Source: Leptospira sp. 96542 (GTDB taxonomy: Bacteria > Spirochaetota > Leptospiria > Leptospirales > Leptospiraceae). From it: DNA of 64,000 bases. The number at the start of each line of letters is the position of its first letter. Positions within the stretch are counted from its first letter, which is position 1. Location of the stretch: NCBI GenBank assembly GCA_029310945.1, contig JARJFC010000019.1:15855-79854 (forward strand), written 5' to 3'. Shown here one piece after another: positions 20,437 through 29,044 of this stretch. The position numbers and the translations under genes are program-made. Below the pieces are notes generated by a model. The model saw only the letters and a list, made by a program, of their open reading frames with translations, was not told where the DNA came from and did not search any database.

Positions 20437-22335
20437 ATGCGAACGCTCATCGATTTTTATTTAGACTTACCATTAAAGTTTGGGAGCCGAAAGGCATTTG
20501 CCACGAGGTTATCGGCAGGAGATTATTCATTTAAAACTTATAACGAACTTTTGTCAGATGCATTTGATTTGGCTGCGGGGCTTGAAGGTTCATTTGCGGC
20601 AAAAGAAAAGGCTGCCATTTTTGCGGACAATTCGTACGAATGGATGGTGTCGAGTATTGCGGTGACTTTGGTTGGTGGAGCTGATGTTCCACGTGCATCG
20701 GATGTCACGGAACATGATATAGTTTATATCTTAAATCATTCCGAATCAAAAATCTTGTTTGTCGATAATGAAATGGTATTACGTAAGATTTTGGCAGTAG
20801 AAAAAAAATTGGAACATTTGCGTGAGATCATTGTTTTGCATGCCCCAGTTGATAAATTTTTGGATCAATACAAATCAAAGTTTCTAATTCAAAATTTGGA
20901 TACAATGATGTTAGTTGGCAAGAAAAAGAGAGAAATTAAAAATTATGAGGCTATTTTTAGAAATTTAGCAATTTCGGAGAATGATTTATTTACCCTCATT
21001 TATACATCTGGAACAACTGGTACACCCAAAGGAGTGATGTTGACGCACGGAAATATACTTTTTCAACTTAAAAATTTGCCCATTAAACTTTCATATGGTG
21101 ATAAAACTTTGTCTATATTGCCAATTTGGCATATCTTCGAACGTATATTTGAAATTTTTACATTATTCTATGGCGCTTGTACTTACTATAGTTCTGTTCG
21201 AACTTTAAAAGAGGATTTAAAGTTTATCAAACCAGACTTTATGGCTTCAGCGCCAAGATTATGGGAAAGTGTGTATGCTGGAATTTTGGGTAATGTTTCA
21301 AAATCTTCGTCTATCAAACAATCGCTTTTTGCTTTTGCTATGTATTTTTCTGGATTGTACTTTCGTTCTAAACTTGTAATTACAGGCAAAGAGTTGAATA
21401 TTTTCTCTCAAAGTTTTTTTACAAATTTCCTAAGAAAAATATTTCATACATTCCGAATACTGTTTGTGATGATTCCATGTTTCATTGGTGATATTTTGGT
21501 TTTATCCAAAATCAGAATGGCAACTGGTGGTAATTTAAAAGGATCTGTTTCAGGTGGTGGTGCACTTCCTTACCATGTGGATGAGTTTTTTAATCAAATT
21601 GGAATTCCTGTTCTCGAAGGATATGGAATGACAGAAACTGCACCTGTCATTGCTATGCGAACATTTGAAGACATCATACCAGGTACTGTCGGAAAAATAT
21701 TTCCTAAAACCGAGATCAGGATGGTGGATATCCAAACGGGGGAAGTGTTTTTGGATACTGAGCGTAGTCTATTTGTTTACGGTCGAAAAGGTGAGATCCA
21801 TGTGAAAGGCAAACAGGTTATGGCTGGATACTACAAGAACATGGAAGCAACAAACAAGGTATTAGTGGATGGATGGTTGAATACAGGAGACTTAGGAGTG
21901 TTCACGGCCAATGGGTCGCTTCGTATTGTGGGAAGATCCAAAGAAACCATTGTTTTGCTTGGTGGAGAAAATGTTGAGCCAATTCCAATTGAATCCAAAA
22001 TTTTGGAATCTGAATGGATTGATCAGTGTATGGTTGTCGGGCAGGATAAAAAGTTCCTCAGTGTACTCGTTTATCCCAATCTTCAAAAATGGGAACCCCT
22101 TACACCAAAAGAATTTTGGAACGATAAATCAGTTTACCAAAAGATTGAATCGGAAATCAAATCCAAAGTGAACGCACAATCTGGTTTTAAATCGTTTGAA
22201 CGTGTGGTGGGGCTTGTTGTTTTACCAAAACCTTTTGAAGTGGGAGATGAACTCACAGCAAAATTATCTTTGAAACGCCATGTCATCACTGAAAAATACA
22301 ATTCAGAAATCAATAAACTCTATTTGAATGATTGA
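20437..22335 (+). CDS. AMP-dependent long-chain acyl-CoA synthetase
   Basis: The enzyme activates fatty acids to acyl-CoA through an acyl-adenylate. The P-loop-like AMP motif YTSGTTGTPKGVMLTHGN (about 189-206), the GYGMTE motif and the GWLNTGDLG and GRSKE motifs are all present. The C-terminal lysine region (KLSLKRH) closes the domain. At 632 residues it fits the long-chain FadD15-like group, with a hydrophobic insert around 310-350 that could associate with membrane. GGGAG lies before the ATG. It ends head-to-head with the M23 peptidase gene. Chain-length preference cannot be read. Confidence 0.92.
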   Translation: MRTLIDFYLDLPLKFGSRKAFATRLSAGDYSFKTYNELLSDAFDLAAGLEGSFAAKEKAAIFADNSYEWMVSSIAVTLVGGADVPRASDVTEHDIVYILNHSESKILFVDNEMVLRKILAVEKKLEHLREIIVLHAPVDKFLDQYKSKFLIQNLDTMMLVGKKKREIKNYEAIFRNLAISENDLFTLIYTSGTTGTPKGVMLTHGNILFQLKNLPIKLSYGDKTLSILPIWHIFERIFEIFTLFYGACTYYSSVRTLKEDLKFIKPDFMASAPRLWESVYAGILGNVSKSSSIKQSLFAFAMYFSGLYFRSKLVITGKELNIFSQSFFTNFLRKIFHTFRILFVMIPCFIGDILVLSKIRMATGGNLKGSVSGGGALPYHVDEFFNQIGIPVLEGYGMTETAPVIAMRTFEDIIPGTVGKIFPKTEIRMVDIQTGEVFLDTERSLFVYGRKGEIHVKGKQVMAGYYKNMEATNKVLVDGWLNTGDLGVFTANGSLRIVGRSKETIVLLGGENVEPIPIESKILESEWIDQCMVVGQDKKFLSVLVYPNLQKWEPLTPKEFWNDKSVYQKIESEIKSKVNAQSGFKSFERVVGLVVLPKPFEVGDELTAKLSLKRHVITEKYNSEINKLYLND

Positions 22336-22346
22336 AAATAAATAAT

Positions 22347-22366
22347 GTGGGGGTTAATTTCCCCCG
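22347..22366 (-). terminator. hairpin at the end of the M23 peptidase gene
   Basis: GGGGG (22349-22353) pairs with CCCCC (22361-22365) around TTAATTT. The stem overlaps the peptidase stop codon. Reading leftwards it is followed by an AT-rich ATTATTTATTTT stretch, so it could end peptidase transcripts. It is a modest match to an intrinsic terminator. Confidence 0.45.
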
Positions 22367-23286
22367 CTAATCCTTGTAATGTTAATGCTAAAGGTTTTTT
22401 CCGTTTCCAAATTGGAAAAATCTTTGGTTTTGATTTTAATTGTATTTTCACCAGCTTTCAAATTCAAAACCCCCACCAGATAACGATCCTTAAAAAAAAG
22501 TTCTTCAAAACTGTGTCCGTTACTCGTGAGCCACTTACCCTTTTCGAATTGTAACGATCCAAAGTTTGTTTCTTTCAAAGGTTCACCGTTAAAAATATAC
22601 TTTAATTCTTTGATCCCACGGCGTTGGCTATTTTTAACTCCCGCATCGATGATACTCACCGTGAGTGGAAAGGCTTTAGAAACATTGATGTTGTCTCCAT
22701 CATTTAAATTGGTATAATTTTCTCCAACATGGATGAAGAGGTTGGCAATTTGAGGTGGGATTTTGTCTTCCACTGGCGGTAGGTAAGCAAGGGGATCGAG
22801 TAGGGTTTTACCATAATCCTTTCCCAAGACAAAATGTAAATGTCCACCCGTAGAGTGTCCTGTGTTTCCTGAAATGCCGATGGTTTCGCCTGTTTTGATT
22901 TCCTTTTTGCTTCGGATATTTTCATGGCGTGTTCCACCTAAGTGATAATAACCGCTCACATAACTATTTTTATGTGCAAGCCAAACTATATTTCCCGATC
23001 CTCGTTCTTCTTCGAAGGGGTCATCTTCCGCATAACGCGAATAAAGTACAAAACCATCGGTCATACTTTTGACTGGTTGGAGGACGGACGAAATATCCAA
23101 ACCGTTGTGAAAATGGTCTTTCCTGGATTCTCCAAACGTACTTGTTATGAGGGGTGCCAGATCCATACCTTGGATGGGCCATTCAAATTTTGGATCGGCA
23201 GAAGGGGATGTATCTTCTGCCAAAATAGCGAAAAAAAATAAAAGAAAACTTGCCAGCAGAATGGAAAAAACGACAATACTTCTCAT
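22354..23286 (-). CDS. M23-family (LytM-like) metallopeptidase, exported
   Basis: The 310-residue protein starts with a signal peptide (about 1-23). The M23 zinc site is complete: His60 and Asp64 in HNGLD, then His149 and His151 in GGHLHF, with His115 in YYHLGG as a further conserved site. M23 enzymes cut peptide cross-links in peptidoglycan. A C-terminal beta-rich region of about 130 residues (DKIPPQIANLF onward) has no clear family and may position the enzyme at the wall. It diverges from the sigma factor gene with only 45 bases between starts. Confidence 0.9.
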   Translation of the reverse strand: MRSIVVFSILLASFLLFFFAILAEDTSPSADPKFEWPIQGMDLAPLITSTFGESRKDHFHNGLDISSVLQPVKSMTDGFVLYSRYAEDDPFEEERGSGNIVWLAHKNSYVSGYYHLGGTRHENIRSKKEIKTGETIGISGNTGHSTGGHLHFVLGKDYGKTLLDPLAYLPPVEDKIPPQIANLFIHVGENYTNLNDGDNINVSKAFPLTVSIIDAGVKNSQRRGIKELKYIFNGEPLKETNFGSLQFEKGKWLTSNGHSFEELFFKDRYLVGVLNLKAGENTIKIKTKDFSNLETEKTFSINITRISGGN

Positions 23287-23331
23287 GTTTATGGAAACAT
23301 ACCCTTCGGTTCGGATTTAGGAAAGTAGAAT

Positions 23332-24249
23332 ATGCCAACTGCTTCGTATACGAATGAAGAAATTTTAAAAATAGTCAAAGACTGTGGTTCGGGTGACGAA
23401 TCAGCTTTGCGCCGCTTTTTTGATCTTTATTCTCAAGACATTTACAATTTTCCCATCCGCGTTTTCCATCTGACAGAGGATGATGCGAGTGATTATTATA
23501 TTTACGCTTTTGAACGTTTAAAAACGGGCAAACGTTTTAAAAGTTTTGTGGGCAAATCCAGTTTCAAAACTTGGTTTTTTTCGGTTCTCCGAAATTTGCT
23601 CATCGATTGGCAGCGCACCAAAAGAGAGGTCAAAACCCAAACCATATCCAAAGTCAACAAAGACGGGAAGGAATACAGCACCATCGAGGACGAACCAGAC
23701 AAAAAAGCAGAGGCTATGGTTTCCGCTCTCGACACAACCATTCAGTTCAATGAGGTTTTGAAAGACATCAAAGTGGAAAACCGGGTTGTTTTCAAACTTT
23801 CGTTTATTTACTACCTACACCTCGACCCAGAAGAAGTTCAGTACATTGCCACCAAAACAGAGCAATCGGAAGTGGAAGTCAAAATTGAAATTTTAAAACT
23901 CAGGGAGGATCTTTCTCTCCGAGAAGAAGAAAATTTGAAAATGGAAGATAAAATCACTTCTTTGTATTTGAATATTCTGGATTTAAAAGAACAGAAAAAA
24001 TCCAAAACGCAAGGGGACTCTGTTGAAGCGACATATTACCGCGAACGTTTGGATCATGCTTTGCATAAAAAATACGAACAGAGAAAGAAACTCATCGAAA
24101 AAAAACAAAAAGGTCATTTCCTCGTTCGTACCCCGTACAGGGAAATCTCTCGTGTTTTAGGGATTTCCGAGGGTGGGGTGAGCGTTACCCTCCTCAGGGT
24201 CATGGAAAAAATCCAAAAAAAAATGCAAAATCTCAGTGGGGAAATGTAA
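23332..24249 (+). CDS. sigma-70 family RNA polymerase sigma factor (ECF-like, extended)
   Basis: The first 100 residues look like sigma region 2, with FFDLYSQDIYNF, a DASDYYIYAFERL helix and FKTWFFSVLRNLLIDWQR of regions 2.3-2.4. A C-terminal helix-turn-helix (YREISRVLGISEGGVSVTLL, about 267-286) matches region 4.2. At 305 residues it is much longer than a usual ECF factor (about 180-200). The extra part is a Lys/Glu-rich, probably coiled segment, preceded by a second region-4-like stretch (VVFKLSFIYYL...VQYIATKTEQSEVEV). AGGAAAG precedes the ATG. The gene heads an operon with a beta-rich protein and a CHAT protease. No classical anti-sigma factor with a membrane helix is adjacent. Confidence 0.8.
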   Translation: MPTASYTNEEILKIVKDCGSGDESALRRFFDLYSQDIYNFPIRVFHLTEDDASDYYIYAFERLKTGKRFKSFVGKSSFKTWFFSVLRNLLIDWQRTKREVKTQTISKVNKDGKEYSTIEDEPDKKAEAMVSALDTTIQFNEVLKDIKVENRVVFKLSFIYYLHLDPEEVQYIATKTEQSEVEVKIEILKLREDLSLREEENLKMEDKITSLYLNILDLKEQKKSKTQGDSVEATYYRERLDHALHKKYEQRKKLIEKKQKGHFLVRTPYREISRVLGISEGGVSVTLLRVMEKIQKKMQNLSGEM

Positions 24250-24272
24250 AATCCTTCGTCTTTATACTAAGG

Positions 24273-24995
24273 ATGGGTAGTGAGATGGACAGACAGAATG
24301 ATATGAATGCATTACAAGAGCTGGCAGCTAGTTTTTTTGTTCGGGGCGAGTACCCTGATGAAGAGAGTTTGCTTGCGAACCCTGGTCTATCTGAGGCCTT
24401 CCTCCGTTGCGAAGAGGCATTTTTCCATACATTGCAAGCGGAGCCTGTTGGTTCTGATCCTTTTTCAGAAGAAATTGACCAAAAAACGTCCGAGCTCCTT
24501 TGGGGACGATCCCAGTATCCTTTACCAGCTTTTTTGCGAGAGTATACAGATAAAAATCTTGGTCAACCGCAACAAAAAGACAATCTTATACTTCGTTTGA
24601 ACCAAAAAGGCATCCAGGTCATCCAATCCCTTTTGGAATCAGTGCAGATCAAGGAAACTTGGGATCTCGCTCCTTCGCTCCGTGCCACAACTGCGGATGC
24701 TCTATCCTCTGAAAGCAACTCTGTCATTTTTGAAGAGACCACAAACGAAAACCAAAAGTTCTACTACCAGATTGTAAAAGAAAACCAAACGGAAGTCTAC
24801 CTTTCTGTCAAGGCAGAAGGAAACCCGAGTTTCCAACAAGTGAATTTGCGCAGGGACGGACGTTTCATTCTTTCCAATAAGGTGAATGCGGATGGGGCAG
24901 CAAGTTTTTCGGGTTTGCAACCAGGCAATTATACGATTGAGTTTCTGGGTTCAGGTAAATCAAAATCATTTGACTTATCCATACTACTCGGATAG
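24273..24995 (+). CDS. small soluble protein between sigma factor and CHAT protease, C-terminal beta-sandwich
   Basis: I do not recognise a named family over the full 240 residues. The N-terminal half is helical and acidic (ELAASFF, FLRCEEAFF). The C-terminal half reads like a small Ig-like or carboxypeptidase-regulatory-type beta-sandwich (VNADGAASFSGLQPGNYTIEF). It has no signal peptide or membrane segment. Position suggests a regulator or substrate linking the sigma factor to the protease, for example a cytoplasmic anti-sigma factor; this is inference. ATG codons at 24273, 24285 and 24303 are possible starts; the AAGG at 24269 fits 24285 best by spacing. Confidence 0.6.
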   Translation: MGSEMDRQNDMNALQELAASFFVRGEYPDEESLLANPGLSEAFLRCEEAFFHTLQAEPVGSDPFSEEIDQKTSELLWGRSQYPLPAFLREYTDKNLGQPQQKDNLILRLNQKGIQVIQSLLESVQIKETWDLAPSLRATTADALSSESNSVIFEETTNENQKFYYQIVKENQTEVYLSVKAEGNPSFQQVNLRRDGRFILSNKVNADGAASFSGLQPGNYTIEFLGSGKSKSFDLSILLG

Positions 24996-25007
24996 ATTCA
25001 TGAGAGG

Positions 25008-26825
25008 ATGCTCTCTCTCATCATTGACCGAGTCCAAAATGTAAATATCTTCAATGTCCTTGAAGACAATCTACCTGTCGAAGAATCCCATATCCAATCC
25101 ACAATCGACGACGATCTAATTTTAGAGTATTTGAATGAAGTAGAGCGATTGGTTCATGTTTCCCAAGCGATCTTAACAAACCAAAACAATGTGCTCAATG
25201 CCGATATTCTGCAAGATCTGAAGGTTTTGGGTGAGACATTTTACCAACAGTTTTTTCCTGAATCCATCATTGAAAAATTAAAAAACACAACCAAACGTAG
25301 CATTCATTTTAATATAGATCCGGCGTTGGCTCTTGTGCCTTGGGAGTTATTACACGACGGAAATTCATTTTTATCTGATCGGTTTCGCATCGGAAAAACA
25401 GTTCGAGGCGGGCTTCATAAATCTTCTTACCACGAAGACCAAAAAATTAAGATGCTCATCATCGCTGATCCCACGGAAGACTTGCCCAATGCCCAAAAAG
25501 AAGGTGAGATACTTTTCACAACACTCAGTCAAAAGGTTCCTTCTCATCTTTTGGAACTCGAATTCATTGGTGGTAAACAAGTCACCAAACTCAAGTTACT
25601 CTCTCTGATCAAAGACAAACATATCATCCATTATTCTGGTCATCTCCATTTTTCTGACGATAATTTGGAAAATGGTTGGTTGTTATCTGACGGAAAAGTA
25701 CTCAAAGCACGAGAGATCAAATCTACTGGCATTGTTACTGATTTGGTATTTTCTAACTCTTGTATGTCGGCAAAATCTGCTGCAAAAAAATTAAATACGA
25801 GCATTCTAAACCAATATGCAGGCGCATTTTTGACTGCGGGTATCAAAACCTTTATCGGAACCAATTGGGAAATTTTGGACAATGAAAGAACCATTGATTT
25901 TACGGTTCGTTTTTATACATATTTGTTTTCTGATAAATCTGTGGGTGAGTCATTGTTTTTAACGAAAGAATACGCTCGTAGAAACTACCAGACACACGAC
26001 CTAACATGGGCTAACTATTCATTGTATGGCAATCCAGATTTTTTAATGTTTGCCAAAGAAAAGAAAATATTACCATCCCAAAAAGTTTTGAATCCAACAT
26101 CTGTTTTTGAGTTTTATCCTTCGCCCATTGCAACTTCCTATTCCAAGTTCAGTATGGCTCAAAAAGTAAGAGTGGTGGAATGGGCAAACATTCTAAATCT
26201 CATCCAGGTTTTTGAATCAATTTCACAAGTTGTGGGTATGATCGTTTTCAGTGATCATACTTCTCATTCAATGAACAAATATATCCCAAATAACCCTGAT
26301 GATGCAGTTAAAATCAAAAAATGGTGGGAATTAATATACAGTTGTGTTTGGGATTTCCAAAAATTAAAAATCACTAGTATCGTAGAAAGTATCATCCCTA
26401 TTTTACATGAACAAAAGGAAACTATTTTTAAGATCATTGGATGGATTGAGTGTTGGGAAAATAAACTTCCTACCAAAGAGGAAATAGAATCTTACCAAAT
26501 CATTTTGCAGTTTTTTATAGAAAACATGTTACTCGAATTTTCGGAATTAGAAAAAATAAGTATCCTTCTTGTATCAGAAAACCAGACAGCACATTATTAT
26601 TTTAAAGGAACGAAACCAACATTTTTGTTTTCCTCTCCGCAAGGGGCAAAAGATAAACTGAGTGAACAATTGAACCAACACAAAGGAAGTTTGGTTCTTT
26701 TACACGAAAAAAAGAAATACGTAATTCCATTTCTAACCTATTTCAAAGAAAAAAAAGACTCAAACGAATACGAACTTGTGTTCAACGGTATGGTTCCTTT
26801 TTTGTCGGAGCAAAATAAAATTTGA
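25008..26825 (+). CDS. CHAT-domain (caspase-like) protease
   Basis: This 605-residue protein carries a CHAT domain over about 60-345. CHAT proteins are clan CD cysteine peptidases related to caspases and separase. The catalytic pair can be placed at His212 (HYSGHLHF) and Cys252 (FSNSCMS); supporting motifs are ALVPWELLHDG, the GAFLTAGIKTFIGTNW strand-helix and WANYSLYGNPDF at the end. The C-terminal 250 residues are of unknown family and could bind substrate or a trigger. No TPR repeats are evident, unlike many CHAT proteins. The gene lies 12 bases after the small beta protein and overlaps the next gene by 4 bases. The ATG directly abuts GAGAGG, so initiation may depend on coupling. Confidence 0.85.
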   Translation: MLSLIIDRVQNVNIFNVLEDNLPVEESHIQSTIDDDLILEYLNEVERLVHVSQAILTNQNNVLNADILQDLKVLGETFYQQFFPESIIEKLKNTTKRSIHFNIDPALALVPWELLHDGNSFLSDRFRIGKTVRGGLHKSSYHEDQKIKMLIIADPTEDLPNAQKEGEILFTTLSQKVPSHLLELEFIGGKQVTKLKLLSLIKDKHIIHYSGHLHFSDDNLENGWLLSDGKVLKAREIKSTGIVTDLVFSNSCMSAKSAAKKLNTSILNQYAGAFLTAGIKTFIGTNWEILDNERTIDFTVRFYTYLFSDKSVGESLFLTKEYARRNYQTHDLTWANYSLYGNPDFLMFAKEKKILPSQKVLNPTSVFEFYPSPIATSYSKFSMAQKVRVVEWANILNLIQVFESISQVVGMIVFSDHTSHSMNKYIPNNPDDAVKIKKWWELIYSCVWDFQKLKITSIVESIIPILHEQKETIFKIIGWIECWENKLPTKEEIESYQIILQFFIENMLLEFSELEKISILLVSENQTAHYYFKGTKPTFLFSSPQGAKDKLSEQLNQHKGSLVLLHEKKKYVIPFLTYFKEKKDSNEYELVFNGMVPFLSEQNKI

Positions 26826-27526
26826 GTTTATGCCATCCTGAACTTGGATCGGTATCTTGCGGATCTTGTTGTGGTTTATTCAATTTAAAACTAACCATCC
26901 CTGAATTCAAAAAAATCTTACAAGACCGAACGGAACTTTTCCGATCCACAGTCAATTTCCAAGTAAGGCATAGTTTTCCCATTTACCGAAAGGAAAGAGA
27001 AACCGTGGAAGCAAATTATCCGAAAGAGGATGAAATGACTTACAATTGCCCTTTTTTAGGTTATGTGGACGAAAACAATAATCGTATAGGATGTATGATC
27101 CACCCAGTGTTTACAGGGGATCCCAAAAGCCAAAATTTTTCCTTTTATGGTACCTCAATTTGCCAAACCTATGATTGTAAAAATAAAGAATCTATTTTAA
27201 CAGAAAAATGGGAGTCGCTTTTTGTTGAAATTGCAAAAGATTCAGTCCAGTATAGTTTTTTATCTGCGGATCATATCTTTTGTTATGTGATCGAAAGATT
27301 TTTTGCTCTCCATTCTTTGACAATGGATGTGATGTTTTCTAAATACCGAACTGAACTAATATCTGTGTTCTTGGCTCGTTTGGAAAAAACGGAAAATTTA
27401 CATTTAACATCTTTCGAGATTAATTACGATTCGTTCGGTGGTTTAGAGGAAGTGGTGTCGTATTTAAAAAAAGAATTAGGTGATGTTTATTTCAGTTTAG
27501 AAGGGCTGGGGAAGCCTAATCACTAG
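26822..27526 (+). CDS. cysteine-cluster (YkgJ-like) protein
   Basis: The 234-residue product begins with a Cys cluster, GSVSCGSCCGLF. Further cysteines follow in YNCPFLG, IGCMIHP, SICQTYDCK, a layout like YkgJ-type proteins that may bind zinc or iron. The remaining 120 residues are helical and unassigned. The only sensible start is TTG at 26822, overlapping the CHAT stop (TTGA), so it is probably made by translational coupling. It is the last gene of the sigma factor-CHAT run. Metal binding is inferred from the Cys spacing. Confidence 0.6.
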   Translation: MSLCHPELGSVSCGSCCGLFNLKLTIPEFKKILQDRTELFRSTVNFQVRHSFPIYRKERETVEANYPKEDEMTYNCPFLGYVDENNNRIGCMIHPVFTGDPKSQNFSFYGTSICQTYDCKNKESILTEKWESLFVEIAKDSVQYSFLSADHIFCYVIERFFALHSLTMDVMFSKYRTELISVFLARLEKTENLHLTSFEINYDSFGGLEEVVSYLKKELGDVYFSLEGLGKPNH

Positions 27527-27529
27527 GTA

Positions 27530-27572
27530 TGAATAAAAAATGCTCTGGACCTGCACTTGCAAAACCCAGAGC
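27530..27572 (-). terminator. intrinsic terminator of the phasin-like gene
   Basis: GCTCTGG (27542-27548) pairs with CCAGAGC (27566-27572), a perfect 7-bp stem with a 17-base loop. Read leftwards the stem is followed by ATTTTTTATT. The position, 13 bases after the phasin stop, fits a Rho-independent terminator. Confidence 0.75.
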
Positions 27573-27585
27573 TTCTTAAAAATTG

Positions 27586-27852
27586 TTATGCTTTTGGAGT
27601 AACCGAAGCTACTTTTTCTTTTGCATCAGCAAGTGCTGTGTTAGCTTTGCCAACGAGAGTTTCTACTTGAACCAAACCTTCTTGGAGGTATTTTCTCAAG
27701 TTTACAGAAACTTCACTTTGGTCTTGGGCACCTTTTGCTGCCAAAGTTTGGAATTCAGAACTGATGGTAGAAATCGCTTTTTCAGCCTCTACTTTCACTG
27801 TGTTCACTGCGCCAAGGATGAAGTTCAATCCGTCTTTTACTTGTTGTTCCAT
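27586..27852 (-). CDS. phasin-like small helical protein
   Basis: The 88-residue product is almost entirely amphipathic helix: an N-terminal VKDGLNFILGAVNTV segment, then Lys/Glu/Gln-rich helices and an Ala-rich end. This resembles phasin-related proteins that coat polyhydroxyalkanoate granules or other hydrophobic surfaces. No PHA synthase gene is in the window, so granule binding is an inference. It has a strong ribosome site (AGAGGAAA) and its own terminator. Two operator-like palindromes lie upstream. Together these suggest an abundant, regulated, monocistronic protein. Confidence 0.65.
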   Translation of the reverse strand: MEQQVKDGLNFILGAVNTVKVEAEKAISTISSEFQTLAAKGAQDQSEVSVNLRKYLQEGLVQVETLVGKANTALADAKEKVASVTPKA

Positions 27853-27878
27853 TTTCGTTTCCTCTTTTCGTTTTCATT

Positions 27879-27913
27879 TGTGCGTTGCACAACTCCTTTT
27901 TGTGCGCTGCACA
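27879..27913. promoter_or_regulatory. two palindromic operator-like sites, TGTGC-N3-GCACA
   Basis: TGTGCGTTGCACA (27879-27891) and TGTGCGCTGCACA (27901-27913) are near-identical palindromes 22 bases apart, two helical turns. They lie between the phasin-like gene and mtnA. The second lies just downstream of a TTGACC -35-like hexamer on the minus strand, so a bound protein would block the phasin promoter. Confidence 0.7.
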
Positions 27914-27919
27914 TGAAAT

Positions 27920-27925
27920 GGTCAA
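27920..27925 (-). promoter_or_regulatory. probable -35 element of the phasin promoter
   Basis: On the minus strand this reads TTGACC, a five-of-six match to the sigma-70 -35 consensus, 68 bases before the phasin start. No clear -10 was found at 17 bases, so the promoter assignment is tentative. Confidence 0.4.
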
Positions 27926-27970
27926 GGTTTTTTTTTCTATTTTTCTCCCCGTACCGAATTTTTTTGGACT

Positions 27971-29044
27971 ATGCCCCAAGCCCAATTCCGCCCCATCCAG
28001 TGGAAATCCACCCATTTAGAACTCCTCGACCAAAGAGCCTTGCCTGAAAAAAAAGAATTTTTGAGGATCGAATCGGTAAAAGATACAATTATGGCCATTC
28101 GTGAAATGGCCGTTAGGGGAGCACCCGCCATTGCCATCACAGGCGTTTTCGGTTTGGTACTCGGTGCACGGGCACTGAAAGGGGAAGTAAAACCTGAAAC
28201 TCTAAATTCCCTTTTGGAGGAAGTTCTCCATTCACGCCCCACTGCGGTTAATTTAAGTTTTGCTCTGAGAGAATGCCAAAAGAAAGCAACGAACGCCTCA
28301 ACTTGGGAAGAATTGTCTCGTTTATGGGAAAGTTATGCTTTGGAGATGATGGATTTTGACTTGGAATCCAACACCAAACTAGGATTCAATGGTGCAAATC
28401 TCATTGATACAGGGAAAAACGAATATCATATCATCACCCATTGTAATACAGGAGCTTTGGCCACGGCAGGGCATGGAACAGCGCTCGGAGTCATTCGTAG
28501 TTTGCGAGATTTGGGAAAAAAGGTAATTGTGTATGCCGATGAAACCCGTCCTTTTTTACAGGGATCTCGACTCACTGCTTTCGAGATGATGGAAGAGGGC
28601 ATCGAATGTTACATCATCACTGATGGGATGAGTGGTTGGCTTATGCAGAATAGACCCATTGACGCTGTGATCGTTGGTTGCGACCGTGTGGCCAAAAATG
28701 GGGATACCGCCAATAAGATTGGGACTTATAATTTGGCAATTGTTGCAGGAGAACACTCTGTACCTTTTTATGTCTGCGCAACCAAGGATAGTTTTGATTT
28801 GAGTTTGGAATCGGGAAAAAAAATTCCGATTGAGATGCGAAAGGAAGAGGAGGTCACTCGGTTTGATTTTTTGAAATTAAAAAACGGTGAATATCTCATT
28901 CCAGAAGGCAAAACTGCCCCCAAAGGAGCCCGGGCGCTCAACCCATCGTTTGATGTGACTGACCACAAATGGATCAAATCTTTTGTTACAGAATTGGGTT
29001 GTTTTCCGCCAGAAGAAATACCCAGCCGTCTAAATTCAGTATGA
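27971..29044 (+). CDS. mtnA: S-methyl-5-thioribose-1-phosphate isomerase
   Basis: MtnA converts methylthioribose-1-phosphate to methylthioribulose-1-phosphate in methionine salvage. The 357-residue protein has the eIF2B-like fold motifs RGAPAIAITGVFG (about 49-61), the catalytic Cys158 in THCNTGALAT, and the catalytic Asp238 in GCDRVAKNGD, then NKIGTYNLA. This is the full family length. It is coupled by ATGA overlap to msrA, another gene of methionine chemistry. Other methionine salvage genes are not in the window. Confidence 0.94.
   Translation: MPQAQFRPIQWKSTHLELLDQRALPEKKEFLRIESVKDTIMAIREMAVRGAPAIAITGVFGLVLGARALKGEVKPETLNSLLEEVLHSRPTAVNLSFALRECQKKATNASTWEELSRLWESYALEMMDFDLESNTKLGFNGANLIDTGKNEYHIITHCNTGALATAGHGTALGVIRSLRDLGKKVIVYADETRPFLQGSRLTAFEMMEEGIECYIITDGMSGWLMQNRPIDAVIVGCDRVAKNGDTANKIGTYNLAIVAGEHSVPFYVCATKDSFDLSLESGKKIPIEMRKEEEVTRFDFLKLKNGEYLIPEGKTAPKGARALNPSFDVTDHKWIKSFVTELGCFPPEEIPSRLNSV

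Noticed and set aside
27583..28047. 154-codon open frame on the plus strand across the phasin gene and intergenic region
   Set aside because: It is antisense to the phasin-like gene, runs over its terminator side and palindromes, and its product is Phe/Cys/Ser-rich low-complexity with no family. It reads as a shadow frame.
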